Shown: positions 16,910 to 25,770 of the stretch, piece by piece
Numbering within the stretch: position 1 is the first letter of the stretch
Layout of the letters: each line of letters begins with the position of its first letter
Assembly: GCA_022841705.1 (NCBI GenBank)
Contig: JALHQZ010000001.1
Span: 1,984,001 to 2,048,000, forward strand
Reading direction: 5' to 3'
DNA: 64,000 bases
Origin: Pirellulales bacterium
Lineage (GTDB): Bacteria > Planctomycetota > Planctomycetia > Pirellulales > Lacipirellulaceae
Notes under the pieces: generated by a model
What the model was told of the DNA's origin: nothing
What the model saw: the letters and a program-made list of their open reading frames with translations, nothing else
Database searches by the model: none
Made by a program: the position numbers and the translations under genes

Positions 16910-18228
16910 CTTTCCGGCGTCGCTAATTGCGATCCCAATCCAATCGGGGCCTCATCCGGCAGCCGATGGAAACCGCCACGCGGCTCAACCAATTCGCGAA
17001 GTTGGGGCAACAGCTCGGCATTCGCTTCGGGGGTAAACTGCGGAGAGTTGAGTTCCGCACCATTGATGGTCGGTAAGCGGGCCCCGATGATCGCGCCGTG
17101 GAGCATTGAAATGCCAGGGTTCGTTAAGTCTTGCAGTGAAATCAGCATCCCGTGCGCGCGGGCCCACGCGGCCGTCACCAGTAACATACTGTGTCCTTTG
17201 CAGGTTTTGAGCGCTAGGCCCGACCAGCCTTGCTCCAGGGCGAGTGGCAGCACCGCCAGATCAGTCAGCCCCTCGTCCAGCAACACCGGTTTGCGAGCCG
17301 CAACGGTTCGCCAATCATATGGCGATTCTCCGATGTCTCGGGCCGTGGGCTGTTCGATGTAATGCAGCGCCTGGTAGGCGCCACGATCCATGTGTTCCAG
17401 CCGGTCGAGATAATCCAGCACGCTGGCTGCATCAGAGTTCGCTTCGTTGCTGTCAATCGTGAGGTTGGGCTGCGCAATCCCCAACTCGCGCGCCGCGCGA
17501 TACACCGCCACGGTTCGGTCAACATCCGCTGCATTGTCACGGCCGGTAATTTTGAGCTTGAACGAATAATAGCCGCGCCGGCGCCAAGGCTCGGCAAGGG
17601 CATTCGGCAGTTGATCCGTCTTGTTGACAATCCACCACGCTGTCAGCTCGCGCCGCCACGGGTCCAGTAGTCTTCGAATCGCGGCGACGGCTCCGCCGCT
17701 GGGAAAGTGAACGTCGGCCGCCGGTATCGCGTGGTCCTGATCGTAAATGTCCAGCGCCGAGCGGCCCAGCGCAATGCCCACTGCATCGTGAACCCCGGCA
17801 TCGAAGGGGCTTGCGCACATCGATCGCGCAAGGGAGGGAATCTCAAATGGCGCCAACGCCTGGTGCGCGGTCCAATCATGCAGTTCCAACCCAAATTGCA
17901 GCGGATGCACGAACTGTTCGGTCGGAATGTGGGGCAACTCCGCGGCAACTCTCAGAGTGAGCTCGCTGAGCACCCGCACGCGCGCTTCATGCGGCACGGT
18001 AGGATCGGGCCACGCCCACAGGTCACTTAAGTAGATGCAGCCTCGGCCGGTCGCGCGCACCCCGCTGCGGGTTTCAATCGTGACCACGGCCTGCGCTTCG
18101 GTCACGGCTTCGATACTGCCCGTGCTCAGCACCAGCGGCTGAATGAGGCGGCGCTCGCAAAAACTCACTTCCGCATCGACAACCCGGCAGGCCACTTCGG
18201 ATTCGGCTTTCCTCGCGCTCATGCTCAT
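16906..18228 (-). CDS. Enolase-superfamily enzyme (mandelate racemase/muconate lactonizing type)
   Basis: 440 residues. The barrel carries the catalytic set of the muconate-lactonizing subgroup: K-x-K in SFKLKITG, metal ligands Asp (TIDSNEAN), Glu (HYIEQPT) and Asp/Glu (LLDEGLTD), and a final Lys in LALKTCKGHS. Enzymes of this class abstract the alpha-proton of a carboxylate and dehydrate, epimerise or cycloisomerise it. Between an NAD epimerase/dehydrogenase and a keto-deoxy-acid aldolase, an acid-sugar dehydratase role is the best inference. The MLE-type lysines rather than the His-Asp dyad of most acid-sugar dehydratases leave the reaction open. It starts 21 bases after the upstream gene. 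Confidence 0.85.
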   Translation of the reverse strand: MSMSARKAESEVACRVVDAEVSFCERRLIQPLVLSTGSIEAVTEAQAVVTIETRSGVRATGRGCIYLSDLWAWPDPTVPHEARVRVLSELTLRVAAELPHIPTEQFVHPLQFGLELHDWTAHQALAPFEIPSLARSMCASPFDAGVHDAVGIALGRSALDIYDQDHAIPAADVHFPSGGAVAAIRRLLDPWRRELTAWWIVNKTDQLPNALAEPWRRRGYYSFKLKITGRDNAADVDRTVAVYRAARELGIAQPNLTIDSNEANSDAASVLDYLDRLEHMDRGAYQALHYIEQPTARDIGESPYDWRTVAARKPVLLDEGLTDLAVLPLALEQGWSGLALKTCKGHSMLLVTAAWARAHGMLISLQDLTNPGISMLHGAIIGARLPTINGAELNSPQFTPEANAELLPQLRELVEPRGGFHRLPDEAPIGLGSQLATPER

Positions 18229-18249
18229 GTTGATGTCGGCTGTCTCGGT

Positions 18250-19302
18250 TTAGAACTTGCCATCGCGGACTTCAAAGTGAGTTGGTCGGTTCCACAATTC
18301 TTGTCCACTTTGAATCCAGTTGGCAGTCCATTCGATCAGTTCCGCTGCGGAAACACGCGGCGGGCCGAAAAGTGCTCGCGCTTGCCCGGCATCGTTCAGC
18401 AATGCTGTCTCCGCTTCCGTGCCGGTGAATTCTACTGGAACACCGAACAGTTCGCCGAACTTTAGCGCCACATCCCGCACGCGCAGGATTTCTGGCCCGG
18501 CGACGTTCAGCACGAATGGCGGCGAGGCGGCGAGTGCTAACGACGCCAAAGCCTGGGCGTTGGCATCGGCTTGCCAAATGACATTCACATATCCCATCGC
18601 CAGCGAAACCGGCCGGCGCTCCCAAACTTGGCGTGCGATGTCCACCAGCACGCCATAGCGGAGTTCGGTCGCGTAGTTGAGCCGAATGATCGACACGGGG
18701 ATTCCGTAAGTTCTGGAACAGTATTCGAACATCCGCTCGCGACCCAAGCAGGTCATCGCGTATTCGCCGATGGGCGCTAGGGCGTCGGTCTCAACGCACC
18801 CTCGCCCGATCCCCACGGGAACGAACGGATAGACGTTTCCCGTGGAAAACATCGCGATTCGGCTTGCACGGAAGCGTTCGCACACGAGCAGCGGCAACAG
18901 CGTGTTGACGGCCCAAGTTTGGCTCGGCTGCTCGCTGCTGCCAAACTTCATCCCCGCCATGTAGACCACCAGCGGGCACTCGGGGAGAGTGGCGAGGAAT
19001 TGGCGGTCGAGCAGATCGCCCGGGAGCGTCTCAATGTTGCATTCCGCGAATTGTTCCACAGCGGCGGGATTTGAAAAGCGACTAACTGCGAATATACGCC
19101 TCCTCTCCGCCCCAGCCCGCCGCGCCATCCGGCACAGCGAAGGGCCCATTTTCCCGCCGGCTCCCAGCACAATCAGGTCCCCCTCCAACCGCGCTAGCGC
19201 GTCCGCAGCCGCAGCGGTCGGCTCCTCGAGCAAATCGTCGAGCTGCAGATCAGATGTTGGAGCAGGCATGGGTTGGCCGGAGAGAAACGGAGGAAACTGC
19301 AT
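18250..19302 (-). CDS. NAD-dependent epimerase/dehydratase family protein (extended SDR-like)
   Basis: Up to 350 residues. The Rossmann motif GAGGKMG (near residue 48) and LVVYMAGMKFG mark an NAD-binding SDR/epimerase fold. The active-site segment reads GEYAMTCLGRERMFEY: the Tyr is there but the Lys of Y-x-x-x-K is a Cys, so catalysis may differ or use another base. The ATG at 19302 overlaps the operator core; ATG 19269 (MPAPTSDLQ) is an alternative start giving 339 residues, and neither has a clear ribosome site. It is the first gene of the epimerase-dehydratase-aldolase operon, where it could oxidise or epimerise the sugar before the dehydratase step. Confidence 0.8.
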   Translation of the reverse strand: MQFPPFLSGQPMPAPTSDLQLDDLLEEPTAAAADALARLEGDLIVLGAGGKMGPSLCRMARRAGAERRRIFAVSRFSNPAAVEQFAECNIETLPGDLLDRQFLATLPECPLVVYMAGMKFGSSEQPSQTWAVNTLLPLLVCERFRASRIAMFSTGNVYPFVPVGIGRGCVETDALAPIGEYAMTCLGRERMFEYCSRTYGIPVSIIRLNYATELRYGVLVDIARQVWERRPVSLAMGYVNVIWQADANAQALASLALAASPPFVLNVAGPEILRVRDVALKFGELFGVPVEFTGTEAETALLNDAGQARALFGPPRVSAAELIEWTANWIQSGQELWNRPTHFEVRDGKF

Positions 19303-19309
19303 TCATTTT
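19296..19309 (-). promoter_or_regulatory. GntR-type operator before the epimerase operon
   Basis: On the minus strand this reads AAAAATGAATGCAG followed by TTTCC; the core TGNATNCA is 19305-19298. It overlaps the first possible start codon of the epimerase gene. It lies 86 bases from the operator of the divergent operon. Confidence 0.55.
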
Positions 19310-19380
19310 TTCAGGCGCCGCCCGCGAGTTGCCGCAGAAAACAGATTGCATATGTGGCAGGGACGAAAAAATTACTTGAT

Positions 19381-19394
19381 AACTGCATGCACTT
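19381..19394 (+). promoter_or_regulatory. GntR-type operator before the 19405-29828 operon
   Basis: AACTGCATGCACTT, with the symmetric core TGCATGCA at 19384-19391, ends only about ten bases before the ATG at 19405. No confident -35/-10 pair could be chosen; AT-rich ATTACT (19371-19376) is a possible -10. Confidence 0.55.
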
Positions 19395-19404
19395 AAGGTA
19401 GCAT

Positions 19405-22400
19405 ATGACCCCATCGGCCTGCAACTCGCGTAGCTCAGGCCACCCTCGAGCATTACGGCAAGGGATAACGGTTTTGTTTCGTGCAAGTAAGCATCGGGCC
19501 GCGCGCCCTCATGACCGCCGCTTGCGGGGCTTCGAAACGCTCGAGCCGCGTCTCGCGCTCGCCGTCACCCTGCTGACCGAAGATTTTCAAGACGACTCGG
19601 TCGGCGGCCTGCCGAATACTGCCGACCAGTTTTGGAATGCGTCAGGCCCTGAGTCATTCATCCAGATCGCGGGTTCCGGTGGAACATATAGTTCGCCGTT
19701 TGGCGGCGTGACGAATCGCACGCTGGTGATCGACGACGTCGGCGCCGCGCAGCCGATCGTCAGTTGGCGGTCGATGTTCTCGAACAACCCGCAAGACTTC
19801 CGCACGGGGTCATTCGAGTTCGACATCTTCTTGCCCGCGACGACCGGGGGGCGCGATTGGACCTTCCTCGACTTTCGTGTCGGGTACGGTGGCGCCGGCC
19901 GCACGGCGCCGACCACGGTGAACGACACCACCATCTGGAATAGCTTTCGCCTCAACCCCGGCGCGTCGCAGGGCTTCATCCGAGATGACAATACCGGTAC
20001 GTTCCTGACCGCCTTTACGCCCGGCACCACACTCAAGATTCGCTACGATCTCAACGGAACCGCCCAGACTTACCGCCTCACCGTGAATGGGGTGCTGGCG
20101 AACGCCGGCGGCCAGCCTGATCGGCCGTGGCGTGCCGGCGCGACGGGCGCCAACATGTTTGGGTTCTTTGGGGCCTTTCCGTCAAACTCGTCGCCTGTGT
20201 ACGTGGACAATCTCAAGGTCATCAACGATACCGTCGTGGCCCCGCCTTGGAACCCGCCTGCCAACGAGCCGACGGACACGCTCGAGTGGTATCAGCACCG
20301 CGGCAATAAACGACTCACCGGCGAAGCGACGTTCCACCAAGACATCGTCTCGGGCGCCGAAGTGCTGTGGTCGGAGTTCATCGGCTCGCGCGAGAGCTAC
20401 GTCGCCGTCTCGCCAACGGTCGGCGAGCAAGTGATTCCGATTCCCACGCAAACGATCAGCATGTCGCAAGCGGACCGAATCAGTTGGGGCCTCGGCGGAC
20501 CTTACTTTGATCTTGCCGGGACGGGAACTCTTACGGCGGAATCAACCCATTCGCTCCGCCGGGTGGGGGACTTCATTCCCGGCAACGGCCGGATGGAAAA
20601 AATCGAAGGCGAAGTCTTCGACACCACCTTCGGTCAAGGCGTCATCCGCCTGTCGGTCTATCAAAACGGCGCCTGGGTGCAGCAGTGGCAGTCGCCGCAA
20701 ATCCCGGCGATGTTCGGCAACGCTAATCTCATTGTCGGCGATTTCGATAACGACGGCACGAATGAAGTCGCGCTAGTTCCGTGGAACGACGTTTATGTGC
20801 TGAACATCAACACGGGCGCGATCGAGAGAACGGGAACCTTCAAGCCGGCCGCCAACGAGAGCGGGCGCGCTTACGGCTGGTTCGGCGCCTACGATTTCAC
20901 CGGTGACGGCCGAGAAGAGTTTGTGGTGATGGGGGATTTCCAGGACTTCATCACGGTGATGGGCTGGAACGCCAGTGGCAATTTGGTTCAGTTGTGGACA
21001 CGGGTTATCGATCCGCAGCTCTCGGGCAAGACTACGGCGCATCGCCCGATGGCGTTCCCGGTTCGGGATATCACGGGCGATGGCCGGCCGGAGATTGTTA
21101 CCTCGGTCTACAACGAAAGCGACGATCAGAAGTGGCATCTGCTGACGCTTGATTCGCTCACGGGCGCCGTACTACATGATTTAGTCGATCATGTGATCGA
21201 AGGCGCACGCGATGTCAATGGCGACGGCGAATTTGAGTTGTTCGTCCGCACCACTTCGGGTGCGTTACTGCCGGCCAGTTCGACGGTCAAAATTCTTGAT
21301 TGGAACGGCGCCGGCTACAACGTGCTCTGGTCGCAGAACGACACCGCGCTGGTGCGGCAGGACATTCAAGACTTTCCGATCAACGTCAATAGCGCTACCG
21401 CGACCGGGAAAAGCGATCTACTGACCGGCGCGATTGTGGCGGGCGGTCGAGATGTCTTCTTCACCCGGCGAATTCTCGACGCCTCGACTAATGAGCAGGA
21501 AATTGAAGCGTGGCAGCTTGGCCCGACCGGCAGCGCCACTTCGATCGGCCGCGGAACGGGCGTGAATCTCGACGCGCTCGCCGTGCGGATTGCAGCATCT
21601 GGTTCGCCCGGCATCCTGTTGTCGACCGAAGCGGTTGGCGCAGCCGGACCAGCGCCCGGTGATTACAGCGCAAACGGCCGCGTGGATGCGGCGGACTACA
21701 ACATTTGGCGGGACACACTTGGGCAAACCGTTACTGTAGGAAGTGGGGCCGATGGCAGCCGCAACGGCGTCGTGGACCAAGCAGACTACGATCTTTGGCG
21801 GATGCACTTCGGCGAAACTGCGCCCAACGCCGTTGAGCTCAACGGGCTGAACGGTGGATCGGTCTATGCGCAGTTAGGTGCGCCGCCGCGGTCGAGCGCC
21901 GTGGTTGCCAGGCTCGAAGGACCAACCAGCTCGCCGACGGTCATCGTGCAAGGGGGGTCAGAGACGATTGTCGCGCTTCAACCTAGCCCCAGTGGCGAGG
22001 TGACGCAGGTGTGGTCGCGAGCGGGCATCGGCGGCTTCACTGGCGCCACCCAGTTCCAAGGGCAGCATTCGTACAGCGGCGTCACACTCGCGAATGTATC
22101 GGGGGACAGTGACTTGGAAACCATCTACGCCACGCGCGGCGAAGCGGGCCAAGCGCGGCTGGTCGCCGTTGCGGCCGATGGCAGCCAGGTTTGGCGGCGA
22201 GATTTTGATGTCATCGGCGGCACGCGGCAGTGGAATCAGCCCGGGCTCACGCTGTGGCGGACCGGGCACTTCCGCTCCACGCAGTACGAAGACGTGCTGG
22301 TGCAACTGATGCGCGGCAGCGGCGGCACGGGCGAGTTTCAATTGCTCGATGGCGTCACCGGCCAAGTCGTGTGGACGCGAACCTATGGCCCAACGCCTGG

Positions 22401-23487
22401 CGGCCCGCTCGACCGCAACGCCGGCGAAGCGCAGATGGCGGTGTACGATTGGGATGGCGATGGGCTGGACGAAGCAGTCAACTTCCATCCCGACATGTAC
22501 TATGTGATCGACGGCACGGGAACTAATCTCGTCAACCGCGCGGTTTACAACGGCGGTGTCTTTCCCGGTGGTTCGCCCCTCTACGGCACGCCGATCGTCG
22601 CGGATTTTTTGAATAACGATACAGACACCGTGCTCTTCGCGGGCAGTTATGCGCAGTTGGGACTCGTCACCAAGAACGGCCAGGCAATTTGGAGTACGCC
22701 CTTCACTTACGACAACACTCCGGGATTTATTCAAGGTGTGGGGGATGTCGATGGCGACGGCGATCTCGATCTCCTAAGCGTCGCGCATCCGTCGGCGCCA
22801 GGCGTCGATACTCAGTCTCGATTCCGCGCGTACGATGCGGCGACGGGGTCGCTGCTGTGGACCGTCAATCTGCCGGGCCGCGCGCACGCGCCTGTCGGAG
22901 GGGCCTACGGGGATACGCCCACACTTTCTGTCTCTGGAGATGTCGATAACGATGGCCGCGTGGAGTCGGTCTTCGCGATCAACGGCACGCTCTATGTGGT
23001 TGGCGCGAACCCCGGCGGGACCAGCGGGCAGATTGAATGGACATTCACCCCCGATGCAGGGCAGCTCGGTTCGCCGATTTTGGCTGATGCGAATGGCGAC
23101 GGGCGGGCCGAGATCATCGTCGTTTCCACCAGCGGCATCGTGTACGGGATCGGCAGCCCACCGCCTGCCAGCGGCGCTTACGCGTCACTCACGCAATCCA
23201 CTTACACCACAATCGCGCTGGCGCCCGCAACTGCACCCCCATTATTCCAAGTCAGTCGCCGCACGCAACCGACTTCATTCGCGGGCGACACGTCCACGGC
23301 TGAATCGCTCTTGGTTCTGGATGCATCACGCGCGCACCGCGAGCAAGCGTTCGCGGAGCTTGGCGACGAGTTTCGTCTGTCCGCCGAAGGGGGTGAGCCG
23401 ATTCAGGATGACACCGACTTTGCTCAAGCCTTCGCTGATCTCTCTTTTGATGACTCCTTGAACGGGAAGTTGTTCGACCATGAATGA
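19405..23487 (+). CDS. Giant secreted FG-GAP protein with jelly-roll-like domain and internal dockerin
   Basis: 1360 residues. The N-terminus has a basic stretch and RGFETLEPRLALA, the F-x-x-LEPR leader of planctomycete giant exported proteins. Residues about 55-275 form the domain shared with the 7619 and 45664 proteins (LLTEDFQDDSVGG, FRTGSFEFDIFL, WTFLDFRVGYGG, VYVDNLKVIND). A propeller follows with FG-GAP motifs (DFDNDGTNEVALV, DFTGDGREEFVVM, DITGDGRPEIVTS). A complete type I dockerin pair sits in the middle (SANGRVDAADYNIWRD and GVVDQADYDLWRMHFG), then a second propeller half (DWDGDGLDEAVNF, DVDGDGDLDLLSV, DANGDGRAEIIVV). There is no PEP-CTERM. It overlaps the RidA gene by eight bases and leads a six-gene operon. 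Confidence 0.85.
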   Translation: MTPSACNSRSSGHPRALRQGITVLFRASKHRAARPHDRRLRGFETLEPRLALAVTLLTEDFQDDSVGGLPNTADQFWNASGPESFIQIAGSGGTYSSPFGGVTNRTLVIDDVGAAQPIVSWRSMFSNNPQDFRTGSFEFDIFLPATTGGRDWTFLDFRVGYGGAGRTAPTTVNDTTIWNSFRLNPGASQGFIRDDNTGTFLTAFTPGTTLKIRYDLNGTAQTYRLTVNGVLANAGGQPDRPWRAGATGANMFGFFGAFPSNSSPVYVDNLKVINDTVVAPPWNPPANEPTDTLEWYQHRGNKRLTGEATFHQDIVSGAEVLWSEFIGSRESYVAVSPTVGEQVIPIPTQTISMSQADRISWGLGGPYFDLAGTGTLTAESTHSLRRVGDFIPGNGRMEKIEGEVFDTTFGQGVIRLSVYQNGAWVQQWQSPQIPAMFGNANLIVGDFDNDGTNEVALVPWNDVYVLNINTGAIERTGTFKPAANESGRAYGWFGAYDFTGDGREEFVVMGDFQDFITVMGWNASGNLVQLWTRVIDPQLSGKTTAHRPMAFPVRDITGDGRPEIVTSVYNESDDQKWHLLTLDSLTGAVLHDLVDHVIEGARDVNGDGEFELFVRTTSGALLPASSTVKILDWNGAGYNVLWSQNDTALVRQDIQDFPINVNSATATGKSDLLTGAIVAGGRDVFFTRRILDASTNEQEIEAWQLGPTGSATSIGRGTGVNLDALAVRIAASGSPGILLSTEAVGAAGPAPGDYSANGRVDAADYNIWRDTLGQTVTVGSGADGSRNGVVDQADYDLWRMHFGETAPNAVELNGLNGGSVYAQLGAPPRSSAVVARLEGPTSSPTVIVQGGSETIVALQPSPSGEVTQVWSRAGIGGFTGATQFQGQHSYSGVTLANVSGDSDLETIYATRGEAGQARLVAVAADGSQVWRRDFDVIGGTRQWNQPGLTLWRTGHFRSTQYEDVLVQLMRGSGGTGEFQLLDGVTGQVVWTRTYGPTPGGPLDRNAGEAQMAVYDWDGDGLDEAVNFHPDMYYVIDGTGTNLVNRAVYNGGVFPGGSPLYGTPIVADFLNNDTDTVLFAGSYAQLGLVTKNGQAIWSTPFTYDNTPGFIQGVGDVDGDGDLDLLSVAHPSAPGVDTQSRFRAYDAATGSLLWTVNLPGRAHAPVGGAYGDTPTLSVSGDVDNDGRVESVFAINGTLYVVGANPGGTSGQIEWTFTPDAGQLGSPILADANGDGRAEIIVVSTSGIVYGIGSPPPASGAYASLTQSTYTTIALAPATAPPLFQVSRRTQPTSFAGDTSTAESLLVLDASRAHREQAFAELGDEFRLSAEGGEPIQDDTDFAQAFADLSFDDSLNGKLFDHE

Positions 23488-23980
23488 ATTTTCTCAACCT
23501 TCACCGCACTCCGATCGGCGGCGCCTTGTTACCGGCGCTGTAATGGGTGCGGCGGCCGGGCTGCTCGTCCCCGCTGCCGCAAAAGCCGACAGCCCCATCG
23601 TCGTTCCTACTCGGAAAGCGCTGCATCCCGAGGGAGCGCCCGCCGCCGACGCCAGTTACTCCCCCGCGATTCTGGCTGAGGGGCGGAAACTGCTCGTCAT
23701 TTCAGGCCAGGGGCCGGAAGACATCACGGCTGACATGGAAACGCAGATTCGCCAAACGTTCGACCGGATCGGCATCTTGCTGCAAGCAGGCGGTGCGACG
23801 TGGGGCAACGTGGTGATCATTCGTTCGTTCTGGGTTCACATGCTGCGGGACCTGGCATTGTTTCGCAAAGTGCGGCGCGAGTATTTGGTCGAGCCCTACC
23901 CCGCCTCGACCGCTGTCGGTACCACCGAGCTGGCGATCCCCGGGCTCGAATTGGAAATCGAAGCGACCGCCATCATCTAG
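23480..23980 (+). CDS. RidA/YjgF-YER057c family protein with Tat signal
   Basis: 166 residues. The first 37 hold a twin-arginine leader (SDRRRLVTGAVMGAAAG...AAKADS), unusual because classical RidA proteins are cytoplasmic enamine/imine deaminases of about 130 residues. The remainder is the RidA chorismate-mutase-like fold: LLVISGQGPED, QTFDRIGILLQAGGATWGNV, YPASTAVGTTELAIPGLELE and EIEATAII. The Arg found in canonical RidA (R105 in PASTRxxVEVAxLP) is replaced by Ala in STAVGTTE, so this is probably one of the non-deaminase subfamilies. The start overlaps the stop of the giant gene, implying coupling. Confidence 0.85.
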   Translation: MNEFSQPSPHSDRRRLVTGAVMGAAAGLLVPAAAKADSPIVVPTRKALHPEGAPAADASYSPAILAEGRKLLVISGQGPEDITADMETQIRQTFDRIGILLQAGGATWGNVVIIRSFWVHMLRDLALFRKVRREYLVEPYPASTAVGTTELAIPGLELEIEATAII

Positions 23981-23985
23981 CCTGC

Positions 23986-24999
23986 ATGAACTGCACCCCG
24001 GTAACGATGACCGCCGAGCACCGTCCCACTGTGACGCGCCGGCAAGCGCTGCGGACCGCGGTCGCGCTCGGCTGTGCAACTCTAGCGCTCGCGCCCGCGC
24101 GCGGCGTGATGGCGAGTGGCGCCGGGACCACACGGCTGATCGACTTCCACACGCATCTCACGCATGGGCTAGCGGCCCAAGAATTGGGAGCGATCACCGC
24201 GCCGGACCTCTTGCACTGGATGGATGCGCACGACATCGCCCAGGCGGTGGTGCTGCCGCTCGTGTCGCCGGAGGCGTTTTGGTATCCGATCACATCGGAG
24301 CATGTTCTCACTGCCACCGCGCCGCATCGCGACCGACTGATTCCGTTCTGTGCGATCGATCCGCGCACGCTCGGCACCCATCTGCCCACGCAGCAGGAAG
24401 TGGTCGATTTGGCCAAGCGCTACATCGATGCCGGTGCGAAAGGCGTGGGCGAGCATAAGCCGCAACTGGCGATTGATGATCCGCTTTCCATGCGATTGTA
24501 CGAAGCGTGCGCCGAAGTCCGCTTGCCAGTGCTGTTTCACCTGGACAATTTCGCGAACATGGATCTCCCCGGCCTGCCGGGCCTCGCGCGCGTGCTGACC
24601 GAGTTTCCCGAACTGGTGATGATCGCTCACGGCAAAGGGTGGTGGGCCTCGATCGCCGGTGGCGTCAGGCAGGTGGACTTGCAGGTCGGATTTCCGCGCG
24701 GCGCGGTGGCGCCTGGCGGCGCGGTCGATGCGCTGCTTACTGCTCACAAGAATCTGTACGCCGATCTTTCTTCGAGCGGCGCGCACGCATTGCTGCGTGA
24801 CAAAGAGTTTGGCGCCAAGTTTCTGGAGCGCTGGTCCGACCGGTTGTTGTTCGGGACCGACTACTACTTGAAGTCACAAGTAGACTTTGATCAGTTCACG
24901 TTGTTCGACGAGCTCGGGGCGAGTAAAGAAATACGTCGCAAGGTCGGCTGCGAGAACGCCCGCCAGGTGCTGCGATTGACGGAGGCGAGCAATTCATGA
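23986..24999 (+). CDS. Tat-exported amidohydrolase family protein
   Basis: 337 residues from ATG 23986. A twin-arginine leader (TVTRRQALRTAVALG) precedes a TIM-barrel metal hydrolase of the amidohydrolase_2 type: metal-binding IDFHTHLTHG after the leader, LFHLDNF in the middle, MIAHGKGWW, and the final Asp in LLFGTDYYLK. Relatives hydrolyse lactones and amides or decarboxylate (ACMSD-like); in sugar operons they are often lactonases. A role on a sugar lactone is inference. It lies five bases after RidA and overlaps the next gene by four bases. A longer frame beginning inside ridA was not chosen because it would place the Tat leader internally. Confidence 0.85.
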   Translation: MNCTPVTMTAEHRPTVTRRQALRTAVALGCATLALAPARGVMASGAGTTRLIDFHTHLTHGLAAQELGAITAPDLLHWMDAHDIAQAVVLPLVSPEAFWYPITSEHVLTATAPHRDRLIPFCAIDPRTLGTHLPTQQEVVDLAKRYIDAGAKGVGEHKPQLAIDDPLSMRLYEACAEVRLPVLFHLDNFANMDLPGLPGLARVLTEFPELVMIAHGKGWWASIAGGVRQVDLQVGFPRGAVAPGGAVDALLTAHKNLYADLSSSGAHALLRDKEFGAKFLERWSDRLLFGTDYYLKSQVDFDQFTLFDELGASKEIRRKVGCENARQVLRLTEASNS

Positions 25000-25760
25000 G
25001 AAACACATTGTCAAAACTCATTCTCGGGATCGCGGTGATTTGCAGTGACAGCGCGACTATGGCGGCCGACTCGAATCCGCCCGAGTATGAGATTGCCCGC
25101 ACCACTAGCAAGATTACGATCAACGGCAAGTTCGATGAAGCAGCCTGGTTCGCCGCGCCGGCGGTGGGGAAGTTTCAGTTTCCCTGGTACGAATCGGGAG
25201 CGCGTGAGCAATCGATCGTCAAACTGCTCTGGGATGACGACCGACTCTACATCGCGAGCCTCTGCGAAGATCGACACATCACGGCGCTCCATGAGAAGCA
25301 CGATGAGCCGGTGGCGACCGACGACTGCATCGAAATCATGCTCGCGCCAAACGCCGCGCGGCCCGCCTTCTATTTCAATGTCGAGTGGAACGTCATCGGC
25401 GGGTACGTCGATGGTCATCGGCCAAACGGCCCCAATGCGCCGCGTGTCGAATGGAACGCCGAAGGGGTCGAGCTAGCCGGGTCGTTCATTGGCACGCTCA
25501 ACGATGATGCGGATGAAGACGAGTACTGGTGCGTTGAAGTCGCCATCCCATGGCAGAACTTCGAGTCGCATATGGCTAGCAATCCACCGCTAGCGGGCGC
25601 CGAGTTCCGAGCCAACTTCAATCGACACGGCGGCGTAACGAACGAGCAGTACAGCCAGTGGTCGGCAGCGGACACGCCGACGCCGGCATTCCATGTGCCG
25701 CATCGGTTCGGGCTGCTGCGATTGTCGAGCGAAACGGTCCCGTTTGCGGCCCAAGAGTGA
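24996..25760 (+). CDS. Exported CBM9-like carbohydrate-binding protein
   Basis: 254 residues. After a signal peptide the sequence follows the family 9 carbohydrate-binding-module-like fold: ITINGKFDEAAWFAAPAVG, LLWDDDRLYIASLCEDRHI, TDDCIEIMLAP, FYFNVEWNVIGGYVDG, VEVAIPWQNF and FRANFNRHGG. It has this single domain and no catalytic module. The family binds sugars, often reducing ends, at the cell surface. It overlaps the amidohydrolase gene (ATGA) and is followed ten bases later by the deacetylase gene, so it may present the glycan to exported enzymes of the same operon. Confidence 0.82.
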   Translation: MRNTLSKLILGIAVICSDSATMAADSNPPEYEIARTTSKITINGKFDEAAWFAAPAVGKFQFPWYESGAREQSIVKLLWDDDRLYIASLCEDRHITALHEKHDEPVATDDCIEIMLAPNAARPAFYFNVEWNVIGGYVDGHRPNGPNAPRVEWNAEGVELAGSFIGTLNDDADEDEYWCVEVAIPWQNFESHMASNPPLAGAEFRANFNRHGGVTNEQYSQWSAADTPTPAFHVPHRFGLLRLSSETVPFAAQE

Positions 25761-25770
25761 GGTGAACCCG

